Below are positions 7,029-17,300 of a stretch of 64,000 bases of DNA, piece after piece. The DNA is taken from NCBI GenBank assembly GCA_040754095.1, contig JBFMFO010000001.1, positions 159,462-223,461 on the forward strand, in the 5' to 3' direction. Each line of letters starts with the position of its first letter. Position 1 is the first letter of the stretch. This DNA is from QYQD01 sp040754095 (GTDB lineage Bacteria > Desulfobacterota > QYQD01). The notes below the pieces were generated by a model that saw only the letters and a list, made by a program, of their open reading frames with translations, was not told where the DNA came from and did no database searches. A program made the position numbers and the translations under genes.

Positions 7029-8020
7029 CTCTGAGCACCCCAGACGGCGCCACGCACCTCTTCCATAGTGGCTGTGGCCTGCTGCCGGGCCTTGTGCGAG
7101 CCTTTCTCCAGAATCTCTATAACCCACTCCGTTTTTTTGAGAAGAGACTGTCTCTTCTGCCGGATCGGCTCCATAGCGGAAACGACGGCGGATGCCAGTC
7201 TCTTTTTGCACTCCACACAGCCTATTGTCGCCTTTTTGCAGGCATCCGTGATCTCATCCAGAACCACAGGCGGAAAATAAAGGCGATGCAGGGCAAAAGC
7301 GAAGCATCTTTCCGGATCGCCCGGGTCCCTGCGTCGCATACGGTTGGTATCCGTCACCATCTGACTTATTTTATGTGACATTTCTTCCGGCGTATCCGAG
7401 AGAAATATGGAATTGCCATAGCTTTTGCTCATCTTGCGGCCATCAATGCCCGGAAGCTTCGGAACCTCGGCAAGCATGGGTTCCGGTATGGGAAAAACCT
7501 CTTTGTAAAGAAAATTAAACCGCCTTGCTATCTCGCGGGTCAGCTCCACGTGGGGCAGTTGATCGACGCCCACCGGCACACCGTTTGCCTTATACATGAT
7601 GATATCAGCCGCCTGCAACACCGGATAACCTAAAAATCCATAGGTATTTAGATCCTTATTGACAAGCTGTTCCTGCTGTTCCTTGTAAGTCGGATTTCTC
7701 TCCAGCCAGGGCAGCGGGGTAATCATGGACAAGAGCAGGTGCAGTTCAGCGTGCTCCTTGATTTCCGACTGGATAAAGAGGGTGCTCTTCACCGGATCAA
7801 TCCCTACACTCAGCCAGTCAATAACCATGTTGACAATATTGCCCTGAATTTCTCCGGCATTGTTGTATTCCGTGGTCAGCGAGTGCCAGTCGGCCACGAA
7901 GAAAAAGCAATCATATTTTTTTTGCAGGGATAACCAGTTCTTAAGTACACCGTGCAGGTGCCCGAGATGGAGGCGGCCTGAAGGCCGCATACCGCTTAGG
8001 ATCCTCTTCGGTTCCGCCAT
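7007..8020 (-). CDS. trpS: Tryptophanyl-tRNA synthetase
   Basis: This class I synthetase charges tRNA-Trp. The start at MAEPKRILSGMRPSGRLHLGHL is chosen, giving 337 residues, the family norm; an in-frame ATG six codons earlier is possible. The HIGH-type motif reads HLGHLHG near residue 20 and the KMSKS loop is present as KMSKSYGN near 195. It is the first gene of a trpS-scpA operon. Confidence 0.95.
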   Translation of the reverse strand: MAEPKRILSGMRPSGRLHLGHLHGVLKNWLSLQKKYDCFFFVADWHSLTTEYNNAGEIQGNIVNMVIDWLSVGIDPVKSTLFIQSEIKEHAELHLLLSMITPLPWLERNPTYKEQQEQLVNKDLNTYGFLGYPVLQAADIIMYKANGVPVGVDQLPHVELTREIARRFNFLYKEVFPIPEPMLAEVPKLPGIDGRKMSKSYGNSIFLSDTPEEMSHKISQMVTDTNRMRRRDPGDPERCFAFALHRLYFPPVVLDEITDACKKATIGCVECKKRLASAVVSAMEPIRQKRQSLLKKTEWVIEILEKGSHKARQQATATMEEVRGAVWGAQRWNIKSN

Positions 8021-8095
8021 GAATATCTCCTTCCACAACCATGAAAGGCAAAAACCTTCCCTAACTCGATCTCAACTTAAAGTAATTTGTAACTA

Positions 8096-8215
8096 TTCAG
8101 CCACTAAGACCAAGATTATTCCTTCGTGTCTTGGTGCCTTGGTGGCAAAAGTTTTTCTCTGCGTCTTTTGCGTCTTTGCGGTGAAAAAGTTTTTCTACGA
8201 AGCCGTCAATTTTTG
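8096..8215 (+). repeat. Dispersed repeat R2-like, with ACGAAGCCGTCA tail
   Basis: A stretch rich in TTGCGTCTTTGCGGTG and CTTGGTGCCTTGGTGG resembles the other R2 copies at 13.6, 19.3 and 44.2 kb. It ends in TTTTTCTACGAAGCCGTCAA, a tail shared by several repeat copies in the window. It separates trpS from the M50 protease. Confidence 0.7.
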
Positions 8216-8235
8216 TCGCGACTGTGCTACGAACA

Positions 8236-8895
8236 TTAGGCGAAAACCATATCGCTTTGCAACAGTAACCCGGTTAACATTCTTATCACAGGAAAAACCA
8301 GCCGGTCAATAATGCCTGTAAAAAGTAATAAAAGTAAAATCAAAAAACCAAAACGCTCTATGCGGGCGTAACTATCGGCCAGCGTGGCCGGGAGAATACC
8401 GGCCAGAATTTTGCTGCCGTCTAAAGGCGGGATGGGGATAATATTGAAAATAGCCAACCCGACATTAATGCGCACCGCAGCATAACTCATCAATAGAAGC
8501 GGCTCCGTTATAAAGGCCAGCGGCATGGACCCCCCCCCGCCGCCCAGACTGAAACCGGCGGCCAGCACGTGGTATAGAATCGCACTGCAGACCGCCAGGA
8601 TAAGGTTGGAAAGGGGACCGGCCAGAGATACCCAGACCATGTCCCTCCGGGGATTTTGAAAATTATACGGGTTAACGGGCACCGGTTTTGCCCAGCCGAT
8701 CATCTGCGTCAGAAAAAAGACTACCGTACCCACTAAATCAAGATGTTTTATGGGATTAAGCGTCAGCCGCCCATGCAGACGCGCCGTCTTATCCCCCAGG
8801 CGGTCGGCCACCCAACCGTGCGCGACCTCATGCACCGTGACAGCCAGCAAGACAGCCGGAACCAGTATCACCAGGCGTTGTATGGTCTCTTCCAA
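8236..8895 (-). CDS. M50-family site-2-protease-like membrane protein
   Basis: The 219-residue protein has four or five hydrophobic segments. The zinc protease motif HEVAHG lies near residue 22 and the second conserved motif PIPPLDGSKIL near 155, typical of short FLJ/RseP-like metalloproteases without a PDZ domain. NPYNFQNPRRD and SLAGPLSNL also fit the family. Such proteins cut substrates within the membrane; the target here is unknown. It follows the CCA-enzyme gene by about 7 bp, so the two are probably co-transcribed. Confidence 0.9.
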   Translation of the reverse strand: MEETIQRLVILVPAVLLAVTVHEVAHGWVADRLGDKTARLHGRLTLNPIKHLDLVGTVVFFLTQMIGWAKPVPVNPYNFQNPRRDMVWVSLAGPLSNLILAVCSAILYHVLAAGFSLGGGGGSMPLAFITEPLLLMSYAAVRINVGLAIFNIIPIPPLDGSKILAGILPATLADSYARIERFGFLILLLLLFTGIIDRLVFPVIRMLTGLLLQSDMVFA

Positions 8896-8902
8896 TCTCT
8901 AA

Positions 8903-11611
8903 TTATCCCTTCTTTATATAGGTTTCCCGTACAAATCTCAGTTCATCAGGCTTAGACTTAACTACGCCGTCTAATTTTGCCTTTAATACAGCTTCAAGGA
9001 TGGCCTTAAATTGCGGCCCCGGCTCAAGTCCCAGGGCGATGAGGTCATCCCCGGTGATCTGCGGTTTTATGCTGCTGAGCTTCGCAATATACAAAGAAAT
9101 GGCTTTTTGGCCAGTCTTTTTTGCAGCCCTGGCCATCATATACAATATGAATTCAGTGCTAAGCGGCCTTAATAGCGTGCAAATTTCACTGGGCAGTATG
9201 TGCTCCCGTTGATTCAGATGGGCCAAGGCCTTATTCGCCAGTTCCCGTTCCTGCATCCAATCCGATTTACTACGGGGTGAAACGGCCAGCCGGTCGCAAA
9301 GGGCCCCGAATTCTGTATTAGACAGGCGCTCCGCCAGGACTAAAAGATAAGACACCCAGCTCCCGACCGGTTTATCGATAAAAGACAGATGATACCAGGA
9401 AAGGGCGGCCTTCAGATTGTTAAACAGATTCTCTAGTTCGCCGGTGCACGAAATGGCCGGATGAATAAATTTCAGAAGATCAAACCCGGCCAGCCGTTTG
9501 ACGGCAGGCAATGGGTTCTCTTCAGATAGTATAAGCCTCAGTTCACTCGTAAGCCTTTTGCCGGAAAGCCGGTCGAATAAATTCATGCGAACCGCATTCT
9601 GGATAAGGTTAGCCGTATGCTTTCCTATCTCCAGGCCATATCTCTGTTCAAACCGTATGGCCCGGAAGACACGGGTAGGGTCTTCCACAAAACTTAGATT
9701 ATGAAGGACTCGAATGCGCCTGTCCTTTAGGTCACGCTGGCCTCCAAAAAAATCAACCAGGGTGCCGAAACGCGGCCGATTAAGTTTTATGGCCAGGGTG
9801 TTAATAGTAAAATCTCTCCGATAAAGATCCAGTTTAATGGAACTTAACTCCACAGTGGGCATGGCCGCCGGATATTCGTAATATTCCAGACGGGCGGTGG
9901 CCACGTCCAATTTAAAACCGTCTGGAAAGATAACCACAGCCGTGCCGAACTTCTTATGGCTCTTGACCCGGGCTGAAAAATTTTCCGCCAGCCGCTGGGC
10001 AAACCTGATGCCGTCACCCTCAATAACCAGGTCCATATCCAGATTAGGCAAGCGCAGGAGGAGATCCCGGACAAAACCTCCCACGACATACGCATTGCAA
10101 TTAACTTCATCTGCTATCTTGCCAATGGCCTCCAGTAAGGATACTATGTGCGCCGGAAGCCGCTCACGGAGAATAGCGGTAATATTCCTTTCCCTTGCAT
10201 AATATCCTTTTTCCTGTTCTTCTATTATATGGTGGGGGATACGTGACTCATCGGCTACCAGGATATTCAGAAGGTCTGTGCGGGTAATAACCCCCACTAC
10301 CCGGCCGGCCTCTACTACCGGGAGAAACCGCTGTTTGCGATCTATAATGATGGCCTGGATCTCGTAGAAACCGGCCTCCGGGCCAACCACAGCAAATTCG
10401 GTAGTCATGTATTCGCTTACCGGCAGGTTCTCTAATCCATGGAAAATGGCCTTTTCAATGACCCGGCGGGAAATAAGCCCTGCGATCTTGCTGTCTTCTA
10501 TTACCGGCAGGACAGTTATGTTATAGCGGGTCAGCATCTCATTAGCCTGTTTCATAGGGATATCCGGAGTGACATAAATAACCGGTCCGGACATAATCTG
10601 CCGTGCCGTCTTCTGCGGGGTTATCTCCCTATGCAGGATGCCGATGAGTTTTTCCTCCGCCTCCAGTATGGTTAGCTCCTTTATAGTGGCAGAAGCCGCA
10701 GTGGGATGCCCCCCGCCGCCAAAATCAGCCAGGATCGTAGCCACGTTAACTTCCGGGTTGCGACTGCGGGCAATAATAAAAATGCGATCTTCCATGGAAG
10801 CCAGACAGAAAAGGACATCCAGATTCTCCATGTCCATAAGTTTGTGTACCAGCACCGCCAGATCACCCACATACTTATTGACCGTGACTTTGCTGATGAC
10901 GACATCGATCCCACGAATAGCATAGGTGGAAGCCGACTGAATCAGATCATTAAGTATGGAGACCTGCTCGGCCGTAAGCTCCCGTGTCAGCATATCTGAA
11001 ATAATGTTGAGGTCCGCCCCCTTTTCGAGCAGAAGGGATGCGGCTTTCAGGTCTTCGGCAGTAGTGGAAGCGAAGGTGAAGGAGCCGGTGTCTTCATATA
11101 TACCCAGGGCCATGATCGTGGCCTCTTCCGGGGTGATTTCTATTCCCTTCTCCTGTAATAACCCCGTCAGAATAGTAACCGCAGCGCCTACCGGACGTAT
11201 GATTTCCACATTACCTTTAATATCCTCGGCGGAAGAAGGATGGTGATCATAAATATGGACCTCTATACCCGGGTTTTGCAATACCTCCGCAAACCGGCCA
11301 ATACGCCCCGGCTGTCTGGTATCCACCAGAATGAGCCGGCGTATGTCCGCTATGGGGACGTTTTTTATGCGGGTAAAGTCATAAAGATAGGCCGTCGATT
11401 GTACAAAAAAATCCCTGATAGTCCTTTCCGTGGAGCCGGGGAAAGATAATATGGCGCCGGGATAGAGTTTCTTGGCGGCCAGCATGGAAGCCAGGGCATC
11501 AAAATCAGCATTGAGGTGGGTGGTAATAAGCTCTATCTGCCTATGATTCCTGGCTGAACCTCTATCAACGCCTTTTTTTGATCCGGAAACCTGTTTCACA
11601 TTCATACGCAA
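8903..11611 (-). CDS. DHH-CBS-tRNA nucleotidyltransferase fusion (CCA-adding or A-adding)
   Basis: This 902-residue protein has three parts. Residues ~25-320 are a DHH/DHHA1 phosphoesterase-like module (THLNADFDALAS, DHHPSS, GGGGHPTAAS). Residues ~320-445 are two CBS domains. From ~480 on comes a poly(A) polymerase/CCA-type nucleotidyltransferase head (VVGGFVRDLLL, then LDMDLVIEGDG with the DxD metal site) and its RNA-binding tail. Fusions of this kind are known in Deltaproteobacteria and Aquificae-like bacteria, where CCA addition may be split between A-adding and CC-adding enzymes. Which activity this copy has cannot be read directly. It ends 8 bp before the M50 gene and starts 5 bp after xerC/D. 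Confidence 0.9.
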   Translation of the reverse strand: MRMNVKQVSGSKKGVDRGSARNHRQIELITTHLNADFDALASMLAAKKLYPGAILSFPGSTERTIRDFFVQSTAYLYDFTRIKNVPIADIRRLILVDTRQPGRIGRFAEVLQNPGIEVHIYDHHPSSAEDIKGNVEIIRPVGAAVTILTGLLQEKGIEITPEEATIMALGIYEDTGSFTFASTTAEDLKAASLLLEKGADLNIISDMLTRELTAEQVSILNDLIQSASTYAIRGIDVVISKVTVNKYVGDLAVLVHKLMDMENLDVLFCLASMEDRIFIIARSRNPEVNVATILADFGGGGHPTAASATIKELTILEAEEKLIGILHREITPQKTARQIMSGPVIYVTPDIPMKQANEMLTRYNITVLPVIEDSKIAGLISRRVIEKAIFHGLENLPVSEYMTTEFAVVGPEAGFYEIQAIIIDRKQRFLPVVEAGRVVGVITRTDLLNILVADESRIPHHIIEEQEKGYYARERNITAILRERLPAHIVSLLEAIGKIADEVNCNAYVVGGFVRDLLLRLPNLDMDLVIEGDGIRFAQRLAENFSARVKSHKKFGTAVVIFPDGFKLDVATARLEYYEYPAAMPTVELSSIKLDLYRRDFTINTLAIKLNRPRFGTLVDFFGGQRDLKDRRIRVLHNLSFVEDPTRVFRAIRFEQRYGLEIGKHTANLIQNAVRMNLFDRLSGKRLTSELRLILSEENPLPAVKRLAGFDLLKFIHPAISCTGELENLFNNLKAALSWYHLSFIDKPVGSWVSYLLVLAERLSNTEFGALCDRLAVSPRSKSDWMQERELANKALAHLNQREHILPSEICTLLRPLSTEFILYMMARAAKKTGQKAISLYIAKLSSIKPQITGDDLIALGLEPGPQFKAILEAVLKAKLDGVVKSKPDELRFVRETYIKKG

Positions 11612-11616
11612 GACTG

Positions 11617-12519
<903 letters not shown>

Positions 12520-12650
12520 AAATCCAGATTGTACACATACTTATACCGGAGTTTCCGTGACAAAACAACTGTTTTGTGGCCTTATTCTATCTGAGTCGTC
12601 ACCCTCGCTTTCTCTTTGCAAACCGCTAAAAGCATGGCATAGTATTTTAT

Positions 12651-12766
12651 AAGCGATCAGCTTTCAGCATGTTTGTTATCCGTTAACCGTAAACCGTTGT
12701 CCGACATTTTCTTTCGGTAAACGGTCAACAGTAAACGGTAAACCGGCTTCATACTGACGGCTAAGG
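12651..12766 (+). repeat. Dispersed repeat family R1, copy 3
   Basis: The copy has GATCAGCTTTCAGCATGTTT, the GTTGTCCGACATTTTC core and TTTCGGTAAACGGTCAACAG, ending ACCGGCTTCATACTGACGG. It ends 10 bp before the next start codon, so it forms the 5' leader of the gene at 12776. Confidence 0.9.
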
Positions 12767-12775
12767 AATAACATT

Positions 12776-13501
12776 ATGACAAACGACATCTCCGCCGCCC
12801 TCCTTTACCAGATCAAAAAAGAGATAGCCGAGCGCTACTTTGGGGCCCGTAAGGCTATTGAAGAGGAGAAGGAATCCTTAAAGGAACACATTCAGGCCCA
12901 TCGGGATACCATAGGGAAGATGGTCTATGAGGATTTCTGCCGGATTTATCAGTTGCTCGGGACGGAAAAACTGGTTGAAGAGTTTTGGGAAATAGTCGGA
13001 CTGGAGGCCAGGCCGTTTTATGACCGTTATCTCCAGGAAACCGGGGACATAAAGTCATGTCTTTTAGCGCCCATAAAGGCGCATGGCCTGACAGAAGCAG
13101 GGAGGTATAAAAATCTCCTCATGGACTGCTATAAACGCCTTCTGGACGATCTGAAACGATACCGGGAAGGGTATCATGGCTTAATGGAAGAGTGTCTGAT
13201 GATTAATGAAGAGATCAAACAATTAACAGCAAATTACAATCTCAATGAGATATTGACTTTCGTTCGTAGTATAGAAGACATCGGTTTTATGGCCGGGGTG
13301 CTGGGGGAGACCATAGTGCCCACCCAACGGGAGGATTTAGAAAAAAAGCTGGCCATTTCCAAACTGAATTGTCCGGGAAAAAATATAATGGAAATCCCGC
13401 CACTGCCCAAGTTGATTCAGGTAAAAACCAAACTCAACCACCTGGCAGAAAAGGCATATCAAAACAGGAGAAAACATATAAAAAAGGGGATGGGCCTGTA
13501 G
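12776..13501 (+). CDS. Helical protein of unknown function
   Basis: The 241-residue protein is mostly charged helix with no signal peptide or membrane segment. Stretches such as ARKAIEEEKESLKEHIQ and LKRYREGYHGLMEECL suggest coiled coils. I do not recognise the family. It lies alone between an R1 and an R2 repeat, reading opposite to xerD. Length, codon use and a tidy ATG after AAGGAATAAC argue that it is a real gene. Confidence 0.65.
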   Translation: MTNDISAALLYQIKKEIAERYFGARKAIEEEKESLKEHIQAHRDTIGKMVYEDFCRIYQLLGTEKLVEEFWEIVGLEARPFYDRYLQETGDIKSCLLAPIKAHGLTEAGRYKNLLMDCYKRLLDDLKRYREGYHGLMEECLMINEEIKQLTANYNLNEILTFVRSIEDIGFMAGVLGETIVPTQREDLEKKLAISKLNCPGKNIMEIPPLPKLIQVKTKLNHLAEKAYQNRRKHIKKGMGL

Positions 13502-13542
13502 CTGCCCATCCCCGCTATCTAAATTACAACATATCTAAATAT

Positions 13543-13699
13543 CACACAAAGCCGCCAAGGACGCAAAAAGAACAGAATTTGGAACTCAGGAACTCATAAA
13601 AAATCTCTTATTCCTGATTTCTTGATCTCCAGATTTTCATTTTTTCTTTGCGGGCTTTGCGCCTTTGCGTGAGAAATTGACTTGTTACAAAGCCGTCAA
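13543..13699 (+). repeat. Dispersed repeat family R2
   Basis: The element contains GCCGCCAAGGACGCAAAAAG, TTTGGAACTCAGGAACTCAT, a CTGATTTCTTGATCTCC block and TTTGCGCCTTTGCGTGAGAA, then the tail GTTACAAAGCCGTCAACGG. Similar copies occur at 19.2 and, inverted, 44.2 kb. The two ends are complementary, so it could fold back on itself. Confidence 0.85.
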
Positions 13700-13702
13700 C
13701 GG

Positions 13703-15034
13703 TTAAAATTCATACCAGGTAGATACGGTAAAGCGATTGCCGCTGTTGGTATCGCTGAGGCGTTCCGTCTTTAAATGGATAAGTTCCGCCCCCACCTTAA
13801 TGGCCCTGGTCAACTGATACCATGTGTTAAAAAACAACTGGCTGTTCATGGTAAATTGGCGGTCACGCGCCGCGTTTCCGTCATTAAAGTTAATCCCTGC
13901 CAGGTCTTCGTCCCTGGGATCGTCAACGCCATAACCCACTGTGAAGCAAAGTTTTGGGTTGGCCTGGTACGTAAGATCTACAAATCCACCTATAGCCCAG
14001 ATGGCCTCCGGGTCAGCCGCATCGCTGGCATGTGAATTGACCCCCAGGTCATAGCGCAGGAATTCGTCTCCGATACCCTGACCGATCCAGGGCTCAGCCC
14101 TGAGTGTAAACGGCCCGCGTGCCAGTTTAAGCTCGGCCGCCAAGAGATAACGCTCTATCCGATGTCCATCAGTACTCGCGGTTGTCTTATATATGGACTC
14201 GGTTTGGTACCCACCGCCCAAGGCTATAGAGTTTCCTTTGCCGAGGAAGCCCCCGTTGTAGGCAATACGGCCCAACACCCAGGGCATACGACCTTCTTCC
14301 GTAGTTTCCTGGCGACGATGCTTCATCGCAGAGGCCAGTATCTCAAAATCACCTATCTGTTTTCGCACTGTGACCTGGGGCACGCGCCACCAGAGGTTGC
14401 CGGCCGCGGTCAGGATACCGAAGTCCACCGTGTTCGGGTTCAATTGGGCCACCGGTATCCAGTCCTGACCGACCAGGATGCTGGTGTCACATGGGTTATA
14501 AATCATTTTCACATAACCCAGGCGCATGCGCGGAATAAGGTTATTGCCGCTGTTGGTCCCGTAGAAATCCACTTCAAAACGGCCAAGACCGGTCCAATCT
14601 CCGTCCGTGTGGCTGGCCTCAAAACCGAACCGTGTATCCCGCGGATTGAAGTTGGTAGAATCATTCCTGTAACTCGATCCGGCCTTAACCGCGCCTATGA
14701 AGTCATTATACTTCTCGAATTGGGCGGTATCATAATTAACATCGACCTTCACCCGGCCATATAAACGCATATTGTATTTGGTCCAGACATCACCTTCGGC
14801 AGGTTTTGCCGGAGCGGCCACAGCAGGCAGAGCGGCCTTTGCCGCGGCCGCCTTGATCTCAACCAATTCCGCCTCTCTTTGCGCCGCCTGGGCCTTCAGG
14901 CTTTGGATCTCTTTCTCGAGACGGTTCAAACGCTCCTCGAGGGTCTCGCTGAATGCAGAAGCACATGTCATACATAAAAAAAATAAGAAGAATCCTATAG
15001 TCGCTGCTCTTTTCACCCTCAGTTCTCCTTTCAC
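13703..15034 (-). CDS. Outer-membrane porin with N-terminal coiled coil
   Basis: The 443-residue protein has a signal peptide (IGFFLFFLCMTCASAFS), a short coiled coil of about 35 residues starting LEERLNRLEKEIQ, an Ala/Pro linker and then a beta-rich domain of alternating strands ending in the aromatic WYEF, as outer-membrane barrels do. The coiled coil plus barrel plan matches DcaP-like and related porins. The substrate is unknown. The gene starts 29 bp after the carbonic anhydrase gene on the same strand, so they are probably one operon. Lipid-facing girdles such as RLYGRVKVDVNYD support the barrel call. Confidence 0.82.
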   Translation of the reverse strand: MKGELRVKRAATIGFFLFFLCMTCASAFSETLEERLNRLEKEIQSLKAQAAQREAELVEIKAAAAKAALPAVAAPAKPAEGDVWTKYNMRLYGRVKVDVNYDTAQFEKYNDFIGAVKAGSSYRNDSTNFNPRDTRFGFEASHTDGDWTGLGRFEVDFYGTNSGNNLIPRMRLGYVKMIYNPCDTSILVGQDWIPVAQLNPNTVDFGILTAAGNLWWRVPQVTVRKQIGDFEILASAMKHRRQETTEEGRMPWVLGRIAYNGGFLGKGNSIALGGGYQTESIYKTTASTDGHRIERYLLAAELKLARGPFTLRAEPWIGQGIGDEFLRYDLGVNSHASDAADPEAIWAIGGFVDLTYQANPKLCFTVGYGVDDPRDEDLAGINFNDGNAARDRQFTMNSQLFFNTWYQLTRAIKVGAELIHLKTERLSDTNSGNRFTVSTWYEF

Positions 15035-15063
15035 CTTTTAAAGCTTACTGCGATGTGAAATGG

Positions 15064-15798
15064 CTATGTCCAGAAATCGATCTTCCCGGTAGCCAATGAA
15101 TAATAGGCCCCCATAATCTTGATCTCGCCCTTCTTTTGCATCTCGGCCAGGGCCTGGCTCTCTTGCGCAATCTGTTTGACCGTCATGCGCACGTTCTCCT
15201 TAGCCGCAGCCTCTACCAGGTCTTTACCCTGCGCCCCCGTCTTCTTGGCTTCCAGGACCGCAGGCATAAGACGCTTAACAATGTCGCCGAGGGCCGGAGT
15301 TTCCGCAGGGCCGGGATGTTCGGCCGCCTTCACCGCAGCGCCCACTGCGCCACAAGACTCATGCCCCATGACCATGATGAGCCGGCTTGTAGAATGTAGG
15401 GAGATGTATTCCAGGCTGCCTAACAACTCTGAAGTTATCATATTACCGGCCACACGCACAACAAAGAGGCGCCCCAGCCCTTCATCAAAGATAATCTCCG
15501 GGGGGGTCCTGGAATCTGCGCAACAAAGGATACTCGCATACGGCCACTGGCCCTTGGTAAGTTTTTCACGCACCTTCGGCCCAACACCGGGGTCGGATTT
15601 TCTCTTCATGGTCACGAAGCGCTCATTGCCTGCCTTTAAAAGCTTCAAGGCCTCTTCCGGTGAGACCAGCTTCTCCGCGCCATGGTGCCCATGGCCTCCG
15701 ACTTCAGATGCCCATGACAGCATGCCATCAACCCTGGAAACTGCCAGGCCGACTGCTGCCGCGCCAAAACCTTTGAGTAATTCACGACGGGAAATCAT
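15064..15798 (-). CDS. Tat-exported beta-class carbonic anhydrase
   Basis: The 244-residue protein opens with a twin-arginine signal (MISRRELLKGFGAAAVGLAV), so the folded enzyme should go to the periplasm. The beta-carbonic anhydrase core is complete: zinc ligands in CCADSR near residue 92 and HESCG near 146, and the helper VVRVAGN. It interconverts CO2 and bicarbonate. The next gene is a porin, which suggests a role in CO2 or bicarbonate supply at the cell surface, but this is inference. A short His/Gly patch (EVGGHGHHGAE) follows the signal. Confidence 0.92.
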   Translation of the reverse strand: MISRRELLKGFGAAAVGLAVSRVDGMLSWASEVGGHGHHGAEKLVSPEEALKLLKAGNERFVTMKRKSDPGVGPKVREKLTKGQWPYASILCCADSRTPPEIIFDEGLGRLFVVRVAGNMITSELLGSLEYISLHSTSRLIMVMGHESCGAVGAAVKAAEHPGPAETPALGDIVKRLMPAVLEAKKTGAQGKDLVEAAAKENVRMTVKQIAQESQALAEMQKKGEIKIMGAYYSLATGKIDFWT

Positions 15799-15892
15799 TC
15801 TTTTGTCCTCCTTTGATATTAATTATTCCTTGAAAGGGATATTAAAATGTCTGGTAACACTTTAGGTTTTGAAAAAAATATCTAAGCAAGGC

Positions 15893-16012
15893 GCTGTAAG
15901 GGCCAAAAGCCCCCTCAATCCCCCTTTCCCAAAGGGGGAAGCGTTTCTCCTACCTTTGAAAAAGGGAGGTCGGGAAGGATTTAATAATACTTTTTCAAAC
16001 AGCTAAGCTGAT
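15893..16012 (+). repeat. Dispersed repeat family R3
   Basis: The copy contains TCCCCCTTTCCCAAAGGGGG, a further GGGAGGTCGGGAAGGATTTA part and TTTTTCAAACAGCTAAGCTG. Inverted copies lie at 36.6 and 40.8 kb, and the hairpin half is found inside the coding gene at 31.9 kb. The rest of 15799-16178 holds no gene that I can see. Confidence 0.9.
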
Positions 16013-16178
16013 ACAATGCCTAGGATAATGAATGTATATTCATTTGCGGATTTGAGTATATGAAAAAGAGTGGTTATGTGTCAATAAAAATATGATTCCC
16101 CCGTATATCGTGAAAATGTTCCCATTGACATACGGAAAAAGAGGCGAGAGAGAACCAGGGGACAGCTACAATCCTGGG

Positions 16179-16781
16179 TTAATGCGCCAAATTGACTTTA
16201 TAGAGCGTAGCCTGAATATCTTCGATAATTGTTTCGGTGGGCCTGGCCGGGTCTAAGATGGTCAATATCTTATACGGGCGTGATCTTTTATCTAGCAGGA
16301 TAACCAAAGGAGTCCTGGCCTTCTTTAAGGCTTCGTGGACCTTAAAATCCGGGTCAGCGATAAGGGGAAACATAACATTATAGTATTTCCTGAAGTGTGT
16401 AACCTCTTTATTATTGTTGCCGGTGCCTACCCCGATCATTTTCATATTTCTTCTGATAAAATCATCCTTCTGGACAAGCTCATACAACCGGTTAAACTTA
16501 GTGGTCTGCTTCTGACAGACGGCGCAATAAATGCTAAAAACCTCTATCCATAGAACCGTTGGCCGGATGTCGCTTAATGAAAACGCCTTTCGCCCTAAAA
16601 GCCCAAGGTACTTTTCATCATCCGGGGATAATGAACCGGACAGCGGAATATTCGGGAAAGAGTCGCCGGCCTTGATAACTGCAGAATATTGGCTGGCAAA
16701 GCTGGGTTGGGAAAGCAGACAGGATAATAGAGTAAGAAGACAAAAGAGGCAAAGTACGGTACGGCATCTACCGGGCTTTAT
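16179..16781 (-). CDS. Secreted thioredoxin-fold redoxin, start codon unclear
   Basis: The frame reads a signal-like stretch (LCLFCLLTLLSCLLSQPSFA), then a redoxin fold with KAGDSFPNIPL and the active-site pair in IYCAVCQKQ (Cys-x-x-Cys), and a late TPLVILLDKRS. The frame is open back to 16835, but between the signal sequence and that point it has no ATG, GTG or TTG; the first such codon is TTG at 16487, which would cut off the active site. A strong ribosome site (AAAGGAGG) lies at 16828-16835. A non-standard start (ATA or ATC), or an undetected frameshift in the signal region, must be assumed; 16781 is a placeholder. Third gene of a redox cluster with the MauE/DoxX-like and rhodanese-like genes. 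Confidence 0.6.
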   Translation of the reverse strand: MKPGRCRTVLCLFCLLTLLSCLLSQPSFASQYSAVIKAGDSFPNIPLSGSLSPDDEKYLGLLGRKAFSLSDIRPTVLWIEVFSIYCAVCQKQTTKFNRLYELVQKDDFIRRNMKMIGVGTGNNNKEVTHFRKYYNVMFPLIADPDFKVHEALKKARTPLVILLDKRSRPYKILTILDPARPTETIIEDIQATLYKVNLAH

Positions 16782-16782
16782 G

Positions 16783-17286
16783 TCACCTTGCTGCGTTATG
16801 GCTGAGAAGAAAACGATGACTGAACCGCCTCCTTTCTAAGATAAAAAGGGCTCCGGCCATTAATAGCCAAAACACATTAAATACGATGTGCCAATAGCTT
16901 ATGCCGCCGGTTATGGTGTCCTCAGCAAAACAACCGCAATAAAATTCCATGCCCCGGGCAATGTTGAGGCCGGTAACCAGGATGAATAATACCAGCAAAC
17001 TACCCTGTATAACTATACAGGCCCTGACAAGGATACCTATCAAAAGCAGGGATCCTGTCCAAAACTCGAGCCAGGGCAATACCGTCGCCGTTATATTTAC
17101 CATCCAATAAGGCAGCACCTCATAATTGGCAACTATGTTTTTAAATCGAATGGGATCCCGGATTTTACTAAGGCTCGCATATATAAACAATCCACTCAGG
17201 CCCAGTCTTAATATCAATATGATAATACCCCGGTAAGGAATCGACTGTTTGCTGAGTAATCTCTTATCCCTTTCAACATTTGCCAT
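16783..17286 (-). CDS. MauE/DoxX-family membrane protein
   Basis: The 167-residue protein has four membrane segments (LILRLGLSGLFIYASLSKI, VLPWLEFWTGSLLLIG, GSLLVLFILVTGL, IVFNVFWLLMAGALF). This and the loop FYCGCF with two cysteines match the MauE/DoxX redox-associated family, which supports disulfide or thioredoxin-like chemistry outside the membrane. It lies between a rhodanese-like gene and a secreted redoxin, all on one strand; a shared envelope sulfur or disulfide task is inferred. Its stop overlaps the presumed redoxin start region. Confidence 0.8.
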   Translation of the reverse strand: MANVERDKRLLSKQSIPYRGIIILILRLGLSGLFIYASLSKIRDPIRFKNIVANYEVLPYWMVNITATVLPWLEFWTGSLLLIGILVRACIVIQGSLLVLFILVTGLNIARGMEFYCGCFAEDTITGGISYWHIVFNVFWLLMAGALFILERRRFSHRFLLSHNAAR

Positions 17287-17300
17287 ATCTTAAAAACTCA

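Noticed and set aside
7029..7211. Longer ScpA start
   Set aside because: The extra residues overlap trpS and do not fit the family; MEYQVKLDAF is the normal start.
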